A program made the translations under genes and the position numbers. This document shows, one piece after another, positions 14,437 through 20,773 of a DNA stretch of 50,701 bases. The notes beneath the pieces are model-generated. The model ran no database searches and was not told the DNA's origin. It saw nothing but the letters and a program-made list of their open reading frames with translations. Within the stretch, counting starts at the first letter, position 1; each line of letters starts with the position of its first letter. The DNA comes from a virus: positions 1-50,701 of the IMG/VR virus record IMGVR_UViG_3300050821_009114; one strand, given 5' to 3'.

Positions 14437-14513
14437 GGCCGAAAGCCTTGCACTGTGCATCTGGTATGCGCCCTTGCAAGGCTCAGGGAGTAAGGCTCCC
14501 TCTGACGATGGCC
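14437..14513 (+). ncRNA. Type II hammerhead ribozyme, copy 2
   Basis: Same order as copy 1: GGCC (14437-14440); GAAA (14441-14444); stem III GCCTTGCA (14445-14452) with TGCAAGGC (14475-14482), capped by GTGCAT/ATGCGC; CTC triplet with the cut after C14484; stem I AGGGAG (14485-14490), loop TAAGG, CTCCCT (14496-14501); CTGACGA (14502-14508); extra T (14509); GGCC (14510-14513). Stems I and III differ from copy 1 in sequence yet remain fully paired, so the two copies show compensatory change, while core residues are unchanged. It begins two bases after a stop codon. Confidence 0.82.
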
Positions 14514-14603
14514 ATAGAGGACGGCTAGGTGGGCTAGGCCCATACGCGACAGTCCTAGTGCGAGGATCAGAACCATAGACGTGTAGCATAAGGAAGTGCA
14601 CAC

Positions 14604-15284
14604 ATGACTGACGTAACGGTTGAACAAGACGAAGGCGATGTGGTCATTGAGTTTTCACTCAAAGGCGACAGCGGCCAGCGGAAGGTGAATTGGTCCCAGC
14701 TTAGTGATGAGGTTAAGATCAAGCTTGCGCAGCTTGCGCTTGAGACCATCACGGCGAAGGCCAACGGTGCGGTGAAGGCCATTGCCGGCGTCACCAAGCT
14801 GGAGGGTAAGGCTCTGGAAGACCGACAGGCCGAGATCAGGAAGGCTGCGGATGCTACCATCAAGCAACTTGAAGATGGGGTTTATCCGGGTGCCAAGAAG
14901 GTCAAGGTCAGCGGCGCAGTCCAGACTGAAGCCTTGCGGATTATCAAGAATGTGGTCAAAGACCAAGTCCGCAGTTCCGGGCAGAAGGTTGGCGCGTATA
15001 CTGCCAAGGAGTACACCGCGGCTGCGAAGGCGATCTTCGAGCAGCAGAGTGCACGATATCTAGCACTTGCCCAAAAGGCACTGGATGAACGTGCTGCTGA
15101 TGCGAAGGGACAGACTTCGAAGAGCCTCGTTGATCTCTTCGGCGAGAAGGCCAACTCCGAGGAAGTCAAGGCAAAGCCAAAGGTTGCCCCGAAGCGGAAG
15201 GAGAAGGGTGCGCCCCTCTCTGCGAAGCAGGCGGGTATGGCTGCGCCGAGGCAGAAGCCGGGAACACAGCACACAGCGCATTAG
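14604..15284 (+). CDS. Early protein with duplicated helical domain, hypothetical
   Basis: 226 residues; ATG 14604 follows AAGGAAG by about 8 bases. N-terminal acidic strand region (VEQDEGDVVIEFSLKGDSG), then helices; residues about 105-180 are homologous to the 84-residue protein at 13902, ending SKSLVDLFGEK; the C-terminus is a Lys/Arg/Pro-rich tail (KVAPKRKEKGAPL). The tail and basic domain fit a DNA- or RNA-associated protein. The gap of about 90 bases after hammerhead 2 holds only a GGGC-TAG-GCCC hairpin. No enzymatic motif seen. Confidence 0.8.
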   Translation: MTDVTVEQDEGDVVIEFSLKGDSGQRKVNWSQLSDEVKIKLAQLALETITAKANGAVKAIAGVTKLEGKALEDRQAEIRKAADATIKQLEDGVYPGAKKVKVSGAVQTEALRIIKNVVKDQVRSSGQKVGAYTAKEYTAAAKAIFEQQSARYLALAQKALDERAADAKGQTSKSLVDLFGEKANSEEVKAKPKVAPKRKEKGAPLSAKQAGMAAPRQKPGTQHTAH

Positions 15285-15305
15285 GTTGCACTGTGCGTTT
15301 AACCA
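15285..15305 (+). repeat. Intercistronic GCACtGTGC element, copy E
   Basis: Directly after a stop codon: GCACTGTGC (15288-15296) and GTTTAACCA as in copies A and B. Copies C and D are inside the hammerheads (14169-14177 and 14450-14458). Downstream, two 16-base near repeats GTGAGCAATGrGCACG lie at 15315-15330 and 15395-15410. Confidence 0.7.
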
Positions 15306-15401
15306 GTATCCTGTGTGAGCAATGGGCACGCTGTGAAGCCAGAGAAGCCTAGGATCAGCAGGTGAGGAACACGGGACCAGTAGTCCCAAACAGGGTGAGC
15401 A

Positions 15402-15527
15402 ATGAGCACGACAGCGAGGGCCATGGAGCGACCATTAGCCCTCGCCTCCCAACAAGCTCAGGATCACCCTGATCTTTTCAAGCGATGGAAGAGTAAGTCC
15501 AATCGAAAGGAACCATGCTATGACTGA
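15402..15527 (+). CDS. Possible 41-residue small ORF
   Basis: ATG 15402 behind a GGTGAG site; the frame ends inside the start of the next gene. The product begins MSTTARAMERPLALASQQAQ and ends in a basic stretch. The start region is one of two near-identical repeats (GTGAGCAATGrGCACG), the other of which opens only a four-codon frame. Otherwise 15306-15519 holds no gene. Weakly supported. Confidence 0.3.
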   Translation: MSTTARAMERPLALASQQAQDHPDLFKRWKSKSNRKEPCYD

Positions 15528-16419
15528 ACACGGACATAATTTCATCCGCGAGATTGCGGAGGCGTATCGCGCCCTCGAAATGGAACCGCAATATCAGTCC
15601 CAGATCAAGGACTGGGAACGGATCAACAAACGCGATGGCGATGCGATAGCTCGACTAGAGCTTCGCCTGATGGAGATGAGCCAAGAGCATGATGCACTCA
15701 AGGCAAAGCTCCGCTCGGTGGAGGCCGAGCGGGATGAGGCCGGGTTTCGCCAGTTGGAAGCTGAGGACACAACGAACAATCTGCTCACGACTCTCCGCAG
15801 CGTGCAGGCTAGTGTTGGGTCGGCTATAGCTGCGGCGACGGCATCGGGTAAGGATCAAACGGTGATGATGTCTGTTGATGAAATGGACGGATTTGCAAAC
15901 TACAAGGCCGAGCTACAGCGCAAGCATGAGGAGAACATTGCCAAGGCCGAGGCAGTGCGATTGGGCATCGAAGCTGCGGAGAAACAGCGACAGGCCGACG
16001 AAGCCGCACGCACTGCCAGCGAAGCGGCAAGCCAAGCTCCGGGGACTTGGACGCTCGAAACGATGGACCTAGAGCCAAAGGCTGAGGGTAGCGTGCCAGC
16101 GGACCCTACTCTGGTCCAAGAGCCAGTGACTTCTACTACGACCACGACAGAGGACGTTATATCAAGCTCTGAGAGCGGGGAGGTCTCTCAATCTCTCCCT
16201 ACTGCAACAGTGGACACCACGCAATCGCAGACTGCATCGTCCACTACTGTCGAGCCCACGCAGTCTGTTGCCTCGCCCGCTTCGCAGCCTAGTGGCCAAT
16301 ACTCCGGCAAGCGATACTACGAATGGCCATACTACGTCTCGCTGACAGGCTGGCTCGCCCAAGGCGGAACGGAAGACGACTACAACTGGCGGCCGGAAGG
16401 CTTAGCCTCTGCTCGTTGA
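15520..16419 (+). CDS. Coiled-coil protein with Ser/Thr-rich linker
   Basis: 299 residues; AGGA lies 6-10 bases before ATG 15520. Residues about 1-180 are helical and coiled-coil (MEMSQEHDALKAKLRSVEAE, AELQRKHEENIAKAEAV), about 195-265 a low-complexity Thr/Ser/Glu/Gln linker, and about 268-299 an aromatic end (KRYYEWPYYVSLTGWLAQGG). The layout suggests a scaffold or tether that presents a small C-terminal binding motif. No family was recognised. Last gene of the P1 operon, 9 bases before a strong terminator. Confidence 0.8.
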   Translation: MTEHGHNFIREIAEAYRALEMEPQYQSQIKDWERINKRDGDAIARLELRLMEMSQEHDALKAKLRSVEAERDEAGFRQLEAEDTTNNLLTTLRSVQASVGSAIAAATASGKDQTVMMSVDEMDGFANYKAELQRKHEENIAKAEAVRLGIEAAEKQRQADEAARTASEAASQAPGTWTLETMDLEPKAEGSVPADPTLVQEPVTSTTTTTEDVISSSESGEVSQSLPTATVDTTQSQTASSTTVEPTQSVASPASQPSGQYSGKRYYEWPYYVSLTGWLAQGGTEDDYNWRPEGLASAR

Positions 16420-16428
16420 TCCACTCCA

Positions 16429-16457
16429 GGCCAAGGGCTCCCTCCCTTGGCCTTTTT
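16429..16457 (+). terminator. Rho-independent terminator of the P1 operon
   Basis: GGCCAAGGG (16429-16437), a 6-base loop and CCCTTGGCC (16444-16452) form a perfect 9-bp stem followed by TTTTT. It separates the P1 transcript from promoter P2, 46 bases further on. Confidence 0.93.
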
Positions 16458-16502
16458 CTTGCGTTCTAAATCAGAACAAATCAGACAAATCGAAGAACAA
16501 TC

Positions 16503-16531
16503 TTGACTTACAACCGCTCCGGGTGTATAAT
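16503..16531 (+). promoter_or_regulatory. Strong sigma70 promoter P2
   Basis: TTGACT (16503-16508), a 17-base spacer and TATAAT (16526-16531), preceded by an A-rich tract from 16464 that could act as an UP element. Predicted start near 16538. It serves the small-gene and replication cluster. Confidence 0.9.
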
Positions 16532-16578
16532 AGACTTACAATGGGAGATTGCCCATTGTTCTAGCCAAGGAGCACCAC

Positions 16579-16662
16579 ATGGCAACAGGGGAGGGAAAGC
16601 CTCCCCAACCATGCAGGAAGGGATTAGAGCCATGTCAGATACATATGAAAGCAACGCCGTAA
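16579..16662 (+). CDS. 27-residue leader ORF
   Basis: ATG 16579 with AAGGAG six bases upstream, the best ribosome site near P2. The frame ends at 16662, 31 bases into the next gene and out of frame with it. It codes for a Pro/Lys/Cys-containing peptide (MATGEGKPPQPCRKGLEPCQ...). A hairpin GGGGAGG/CCTCCCC (16588-16606) lies within codons 4-10. It could be a leader peptide controlling the 128-residue gene by coupling or attenuation; no T run follows the hairpin. Confidence 0.5.
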   Translation: MATGEGKPPQPCRKGLEPCQIHMKATP

Positions 16663-17018
16663 CCGTTACCATCATCGCGAATGGTGACGATGAGAACACC
16701 CCCGCCGAGGCTGTGCATCACGCACTAGAATATGCGCGCAAGGCTGGATTCATCGAAGCGTGGAGTGATCCTGTCTGTTCTGCCCAACAACACGCGCCAG
16801 TCGCGTGGCTTTGTGAATGGGACGGACATAAAGACGCGACGGCAAATTCGATGCGCGCCCATGAATGGGAAGTAAAGCACGGTCGCAAGATAACACCGCT
16901 CTATGCCGCGCCTGTTGCATCGACTGATACCGGGAGCGAGGGCGATCCGTGGTGTGCCATAAGCGGAAATTACGAATTGGCGAGAGAAGTTATCGACCGA
17001 CAGGTGAAGCGATCATGA
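16632..17018 (+). CDS. Small early/middle protein, hypothetical
   Basis: 128 residues from ATG 16632 (AGGAAGGG about 10 bases upstream). N-terminal beta/alpha unit (VTVTIIANGDDENTPAEAVH), a CSAQQH motif near residue 50, then a WLCEWDGHK turn and an ITPLYAAPVAS segment common in phage proteins that occur next to each other in such clusters. Two 20-21 base stretches are repeated in the next gene. ATGA overlap with the downstream gene. Function unknown. Confidence 0.75.
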   Translation: MSDTYESNAVTVTIIANGDDENTPAEAVHHALEYARKAGFIEAWSDPVCSAQQHAPVAWLCEWDGHKDATANSMRAHEWEVKHGRKITPLYAAPVASTDTGSEGDPWCAISGNYELAREVIDRQVKRS

Positions 17019-17626
17019 CGGACCACATATCCCCTGCAACAGACACGATCGAAGGCGGACTGTTACTACTTCTTGAGGCGGTCAAGGCCGGTGATCCGAG
17101 AGATGAGATTATTTGGCGCATCCAAGAGGAATTACGTCAGGTTCGGTTGCGCTGTTCTGCCCAACAACACGACGGCCCTAATCCGCTGCGAGTAGCGATG
17201 GCGCGGGCAATAGATTTATTGACTGAGCGTACCTATGGCAGTCCCGCGCGATCCCCTGGGCACAATGCCCGCCTCGTTCTAGAGGCCGCGCTGGCCGCGC
17301 CTGTTGCATCGACTAATAGGCCAGAACTGAACTTGATGGCGCTCAGGGACATTATCGCGCAACACCAAAAGTGTTTCCTGCCGTGCGCCTGTACAAGAAA
17401 TCCTCAACCGTCAGACTGTGCCTCGCTGGCGGAAAAGATCATCAATGCGATGTCATCGACGGATAGCACTGGCTGCATTTGTCAGGAGCAACATCGGAGA
17501 GGATATTGCACGGAGCCGGGATGCTCATTCGCATCGACAAACGAAGACACGACGAAGACTGTGATCTTCGAACCTGATTTCGACTACGGCCAAGAGCGAA
17601 AGCATTGGGGAGATGATTGGTCATGA
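17015..17626 (+). CDS. Cys-containing hypothetical protein
   Basis: 203 residues from ATG 17015 (ATGA overlap, AGGTGA about 8 bases upstream). N-terminal helical half with CSAQQH and AAPVAST segments shared with its upstream neighbour. The C-terminal half has seven Cys (CFLPCAC, CASL, CICQEQH, YCTEPGC) that could bind zinc. An acidic end (EPDFDYGQERKHWGDDWS) overlaps the next start. No family was recognised. Confidence 0.75.
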   Translation: MTDHISPATDTIEGGLLLLLEAVKAGDPRDEIIWRIQEELRQVRLRCSAQQHDGPNPLRVAMARAIDLLTERTYGSPARSPGHNARLVLEAALAAPVASTNRPELNLMALRDIIAQHQKCFLPCACTRNPQPSDCASLAEKIINAMSSTDSTGCICQEQHRRGYCTEPGCSFASTNEDTTKTVIFEPDFDYGQERKHWGDDWS

Positions 17627-17994
17627 CTTATCTCTACAACTGCAAGCATGACGGGGATCAGTATCGGATTACCAAATTCGATGGTGATCTGAACGTTGAA
17701 AGCAGTTATCTTTGCACCGAACGCGAATGCGAATGCCCAGCAGGATCGCGACCAATGTGTAGGCATCGGGAGATGTTGCCGCTATTCATCCGACGCAATA
17801 CCATCGGCACAGATTGGTTTCTGGATTACGACCGGGGAGGCTGGGTACAGAATGACCTGCCGACCCTTGCACTGCCTGATGGCGTTACCGTTCTGTCCCT
17901 CGATGATCCTATCACCGTACACAACACCATCGCGGAAGCGGTGGGCGAGCCAGAGGCGATCATCACACCCAAGCCAAAACGGAGGCGATTGTGA
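17623..17994 (+). CDS. SWIM-type zinc-finger protein
   Basis: 123 residues from ATG 17623 (ATGA overlap). Beta strands, then CECPAGSRPMCRH (about residues 38-50), the C-x-C-x(n)-C-x-H arrangement of SWIM zinc fingers; the rest is a beta-rich body with WFLDYDRGGWVQ and a basic end (PKPKRRRL). SWIM fingers bind nucleic acid or protein partners. Small proteins of this design are common in tailed-phage early clusters, role unassigned. Confidence 0.75.
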   Translation: MTYLYNCKHDGDQYRITKFDGDLNVESSYLCTERECECPAGSRPMCRHREMLPLFIRRNTIGTDWFLDYDRGGWVQNDLPTLALPDGVTVLSLDDPITVHNTIAEAVGEPEAIITPKPKRRRL

Positions 17995-18167
17995 TCGTCA
18001 AATGCCGCTGTGTGCGGTGTTTCGTTCTGGTAGAGCTACCAATTGAAGAATTCCGCGAACGGCTTGCACGCTCCGAACTCATTGCGGATTACGACAAGAC
18101 AAACATCGCCCTGCTATGTGAGCCATGCTCAGAAGATCAGCTAAACGAACAAGCGAGGCAATCATGA
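17991..18167 (+). CDS. Zinc-ribbon-like small protein (GTG start)
   Basis: 58 residues. GTG 17991 overlaps the previous TGA (GTGA), and its own TGA overlaps the next ATG (ATGA), which fixes both ends. N-terminal C-x-C-x-x-C (KCRCVRCF) and C-terminal C-x-x-C (LLCEPCSED) with an acidic helix between make a plausible four-Cys zinc ribbon. Without this gene there would be an otherwise unexplained gap in a gap-free operon. Confidence 0.75.
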   Translation: MIVKCRCVRCFVLVELPIEEFRERLARSELIADYDKTNIALLCEPCSEDQLNEQARQS

Positions 18168-18466
18168 CCGCAGAAGTTCTTCCAACCGCCGCACCGCCCT
18201 ACGCGGTGAAGGTATGGGCTGATGACAACAGCATCTACGCCGAAGTCCCATCCCTCAACGCGCCCTGCGTGGTCTCCTTCCGCCTGTCCGAAGGTGGCCT
18301 CGCGCAAGTCCTCAAACTTCTCGGCGCCCAACACACCCTCGAAGGCTCTGGCCAACCGTACCTGCGACCGGCGGTGATATCGAAGAAGCTAATCGTGGAT
18401 GGTGTGACCCAACCCGACCTCGACACAGCACGGTCGATACTAACGCAGCTAGGAATACTCAAATGA
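18164..18466 (+). CDS. Small hypothetical protein
   Basis: 100 residues from ATG 18164. Alternating beta strands (YAVKVWADDNSIYAEVPS, CVVSFRLSEGGL), then a helix and a C-terminal helix (DLDTARSILTQLGILK): a compact alpha/beta fold. ATGA overlaps on both sides. No known family was recognised. Confidence 0.75.
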   Translation: MTAEVLPTAAPPYAVKVWADDNSIYAEVPSLNAPCVVSFRLSEGGLAQVLKLLGAQHTLEGSGQPYLRPAVISKKLIVDGVTQPDLDTARSILTQLGILK

Positions 18467-18663
18467 ACGTCATCACCGCAAACACCTGCAAGACCTGCAA
18501 GCACAGCTGGACCAGCGACGGCCAACTCTTCTGCCGTCGCTATCCACCGACCGTTGGCTTCGTTCCCGGTCCAAACGGACCAATGCCGATCTCAACCTAC
18601 GCCCCGATCCATCCCGACCAAACCTGTGGCGAGTACAAGCCGAAGATCGCATTGGAGAATTGA
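18463..18663 (+). CDS. Zinc-knuckle small protein
   Basis: 66 residues. CKTCKH (9-14), FCRRYPP and QTCGEY give a C-x-x-C...C...C pattern typical of small phage zinc-binding proteins (CxxCKxW...CRRYPP type). ATGA overlap with the upstream gene. Likely a structural zinc site; partner unknown. Confidence 0.75.
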   Translation: MNVITANTCKTCKHSWTSDGQLFCRRYPPTVGFVPGPNGPMPISTYAPIHPDQTCGEYKPKIALEN

Positions 18664-18664
18664 G

Positions 18665-18733
18665 ATGGAAGAGGGATTGATCGTGCTGATCTTCCCATTC
18701 CTAATTCTCTGGATTTGCTCATGGCCTTTCTAA
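18665..18733 (+). CDS. 22-residue single-pass membrane peptide
   Basis: ATG 18665 with GGAG 7 bases upstream, in the 80-base space between two accepted genes. The product is MEEGLIVLIFPFLILWICSW plus PF: an acidic start then one continuous hydrophobic helix. Its stop runs into the AAGGAG site of the next gene. Small phage membrane peptides of this type can act on host envelope proteins; that is inference. Confidence 0.45.
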   Translation: MEEGLIVLIFPFLILWICSWPF

Positions 18734-18743
18734 GGAGCCAATG

Positions 18744-18926
18744 ATGAACACCAAACGCCTTACCAAATCCCTGAACCGCGCAATGGACCAGCAAGTAGGG
18801 CTCATAGTCCACGACGCTTGTACCACCATTGAAACCGAACCAAGCGAAACTATCAAGCGCATGGATATGCGACTGACGCATTTGTTGCAGGTGGAACAGT
18901 CGATGAAGGATATATTGAAGCTATGA
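18744..18926 (+). CDS. Small helical hypothetical protein
   Basis: 60 residues; ATG 18744 is chosen over the adjacent ATG 18741 because AAGGAG (18732-18737) is then 6 bases away. Almost entirely helical (SLNRAMDQQVGLIVHDACTT, MRLTHLLQVEQSMKDILKL). ATGA overlap with the next gene. No family was recognised. Confidence 0.65.
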   Translation: MNTKRLTKSLNRAMDQQVGLIVHDACTTIETEPSETIKRMDMRLTHLLQVEQSMKDILKL

Positions 18927-19309
18927 GCAATCTCTTCCTCATCGCCCACAAGGTCCGCGGCGAACCCGCGTTCGACATCGCCGCGCAGATGGAATGCCCA
19001 GAGTGTGGCGGCGGTGATCCGGATGAAGAACAAGGCTGTGCCGAGTGTGATCACCACGGCTATTGGTGGATCATCCCCACCAGCGGACATCGGGCGTATC
19101 CAGCGGCCACATGGAACCTTAAGTATCTCTATGACGACCCTGATTTCCAGATCAGCGTGGTGGATGCACCATTGCCAGTGATGGATAGTCTCCCCGATCA
19201 CTACATCCATGGCCACTCTCCACACGAGATCAAAACCCGCATCGAGGACCTAATCGCGACCTTGCTACCGAACCCACCAACGAAACCATTCAAAACGAGG
19301 CGGTTATGA
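18923..19309 (+). CDS. DnaJ-type zinc-motif protein, hypothetical
   Basis: 128 residues. CPECGGG (25-31) and CAECDHHGYWW (about 39-49) form the C-x-x-C-x-G-x-G pair seen in DnaJ-like zinc fingers. It is followed by a beta/turn region with Trp and Tyr, and a C-terminal helix with a basic end (KPFKTRRL). ATGA overlaps on both sides. Function unknown. Confidence 0.75.
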   Translation: MSNLFLIAHKVRGEPAFDIAAQMECPECGGGDPDEEQGCAECDHHGYWWIIPTSGHRAYPAATWNLKYLYDDPDFQISVVDAPLPVMDSLPDHYIHGHSPHEIKTRIEDLIATLLPNPPTKPFKTRRL

Positions 19310-19533
19310 CCTACTCAACCATCGGTGGCCAAGTCACCCGCGGAGAGACCTACGCGAAGTTAATGGACCACCTCCGCGAGGCCCAAGAATGCTGCATTGT
19401 CATGTCCCATCTCCACAACACCGAGACCGACGTCCATGACGTTGCCCTCTCCCGTGGGTGGATGATCATCGGCGAGCTAATGCGGATGTTCCAACACAAA
19501 GTCACCTCCCTCGCGCAAGGAAAGCTCCAATGA
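19306..19533 (+). CDS. Small helical hypothetical protein
   Basis: 75 residues, mostly helical (TYAKLMDHLREAQECCIVMS, GWMIIGELMRMFQHKVTSLA). A His/Cys cluster (ECCIVMSHLHNTETDVHD) might bind a metal. ATGA overlaps at both ends. No family was recognised. Confidence 0.7.
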   Translation: MTYSTIGGQVTRGETYAKLMDHLREAQECCIVMSHLHNTETDVHDVALSRGWMIIGELMRMFQHKVTSLAQGKLQ

Positions 19534-19847
19534 CCCACCACTGTCGCCTTTGCGGACAACCGATCGAAATCCCTCACCTGTTCTCCCCTTGGCGACAGCG
19601 GACCTTCGAATACATCTGGCAGAACCCCGGCTGCACCCGCGAAGAAATCCACGACGCGATCTACAACACCATCGGTCGCCATGTCTGCCTAAACATCATC
19701 AGCGTCTACATCGCCAGCATTCGCCGAGGACTCGATGATGGTCACGACTATATCCTAACCAGCACCCGTCACAAGCCCTATCAATACTACATCAAACACG
19801 CGCCTATCCTCAGCAGTGAAGGACTCCCACACCATGGCATTGTCTAA
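19530..19847 (+). CDS. Winged-helix-like DNA-binding protein (putative)
   Basis: 105 residues from ATG 19530. N-terminal zinc knuckle (CRLCGQPI), then a helix-turn-helix-like segment: TFEYIWQNPGCTREEIHDAI (about 25-44), a second helix with NIISVYIASIRRGL, and a wing-like beta pair (YILTSTRHKPYQYYI). This is the pattern of response-regulator or phage transcriptional-regulator winged helices. A candidate regulator of middle or late transcription, by inference. Confidence 0.65.
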   Translation: MTHHCRLCGQPIEIPHLFSPWRQRTFEYIWQNPGCTREEIHDAIYNTIGRHVCLNIISVYIASIRRGLDDGHDYILTSTRHKPYQYYIKHAPILSSEGLPHHGIV

Positions 19848-20229
19848 CTCAATCCTCGCCTATGCCGATTGTAGCGAGTTTCTCGAACGCGCCCTCGATG
19901 CCGAACGCGGAGCCCGCATTCCATTCCTTGCCGAGACCGAAGCCCGATACTGGCGCATGCGGTGTAACCAATTCCGCACTCTACACCGAGAACAAAACCG
20001 GCAAATCCACGAAATCGGCACCAAGATGCACGGGGTAAGCGAATACGACGAACTCACCATGACGATCAAACAATCCTCCGATGGCTATTTCTGGGTCTAC
20101 GCCCAGAAGCGAACCATCCGCGCCGGGGACATTGAAGAAATCCCAATCGAGGAAGCTCCGCTGCAAATCACCCAAGATGAAATCCGTATGCTGGAGGACC
20201 ATTCCGATGACGACCAAACTCCCGCCTGA
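19834..20229 (+). CDS. Hypothetical protein, acidic C-terminus
   Basis: 131 residues from ATG 19834; a GTG at 19816 is in frame but the ATG is preferred. Helical first half (FLERALDAERGARIPFLAET), then two or three beta strands (TIKQSSDGYFWVYAQKRTI) and an acidic end with many Asp/Glu (RMLEDHSDDDQ). It overlaps the previous gene by 14 bases and the next by 23. No family was recognised. Confidence 0.65.
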   Translation: MALSNSILAYADCSEFLERALDAERGARIPFLAETEARYWRMRCNQFRTLHREQNRQIHEIGTKMHGVSEYDELTMTIKQSSDGYFWVYAQKRTIRAGDIEEIPIEEAPLQITQDEIRMLEDHSDDDQTPA

Positions 20230-20434
20230 GACCTATATCCAATTCTGGGAAGCCGCGGACCGGCAAGAATTCGGCATCCTGATCAACACCCTTCCCGAAG
20301 ATCAGCTAAAGCTGGTCAACGCCCTGTACGAATGCCGATCCACCTTCGGCGGATACGAAAACCTGATGATCTTCCAGCCGAAGCCGGAGGGGCAGATATT
20401 CATCGCGCACAAAGATGCGGAGTTGCCAGAATGA
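20207..20434 (+). CDS. Small hypothetical protein
   Basis: 75 residues from ATG 20207 (GGAGGA 8-12 bases upstream, inside the preceding gene). Helices followed by a short beta end (NLMIFQPKPEGQIFIAHKDA). ATGA overlap with the next gene. No recognisable domain. Confidence 0.65.
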   Translation: MTTKLPPETYIQFWEAADRQEFGILINTLPEDQLKLVNALYECRSTFGGYENLMIFQPKPEGQIFIAHKDAELPE

Positions 20435-20604
20435 GCTACTATGAAACAGTCAAGCGCTTCCATGACGAACTAGTCAAGCTTTGCAAAAAGCTCAACATAG
20501 TGATCATCGCGGACAGGGTATGGATCGTCGATCGCCAAACAGGCGAGACAACTTCAATGTCTGTGCAAAACTGCGGAGCCGACGATGCCCAATCCCGGCG
20601 CTGA
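20431..20604 (+). CDS. Small hypothetical protein
   Basis: 57 residues. N-terminal amphipathic helix with basic face (VKRFHDELVKLCKKLN), a beta strand pair (IVIIADRVWIVDRQTGE) and a polar end. ATGA overlap upstream and 20-base overlap with the ribbon-helix-helix-like gene downstream. Function unknown. Confidence 0.6.
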   Translation: MSYYETVKRFHDELVKLCKKLNIVIIADRVWIVDRQTGETTSMSVQNCGADDAQSRR

Positions 20605-20773
20605 TGCCCCACTCCGCAAGGTCACCCTCAACCTCTACGACGCCGATGTCGAAGCCGCGGAGCAATTCTATGGCCGAGGATGGACCAGCGAACTCCGCGA
20701 GTTGTGGCAAGCCCACATGCGGAACGTCACCGGCTACCACAAGCTTCGTCAACAGCTAGGAGACCTGCCATGA
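20585..20773 (+). CDS. Ribbon-helix-helix-like DNA-binding protein (putative)
   Basis: 62 residues. A short strand LRKVTLNLYDADVEAAE followed by FYGRGWTSELRELWQAHMRN matches the strand-helix-helix size and spacing of Arc/MetJ-type regulators, in which the strand inserts into the major groove. GGAG precedes the ATG. It could be an operator-binding regulator of this phage; the palindromes at 13.0-13.2 kb are possible targets. Assignment from pattern only. Confidence 0.6.
   Translation: MPNPGADAPLRKVTLNLYDADVEAAEQFYGRGWTSELRELWQAHMRNVTGYHKLRQQLGDLP

Noticed and set aside
15306-15519. Third hammerhead after the 226-residue gene
   Set aside because: The GCACtGTGC element is present, but no CTGANGA or GAAA core with paired stems could be built.
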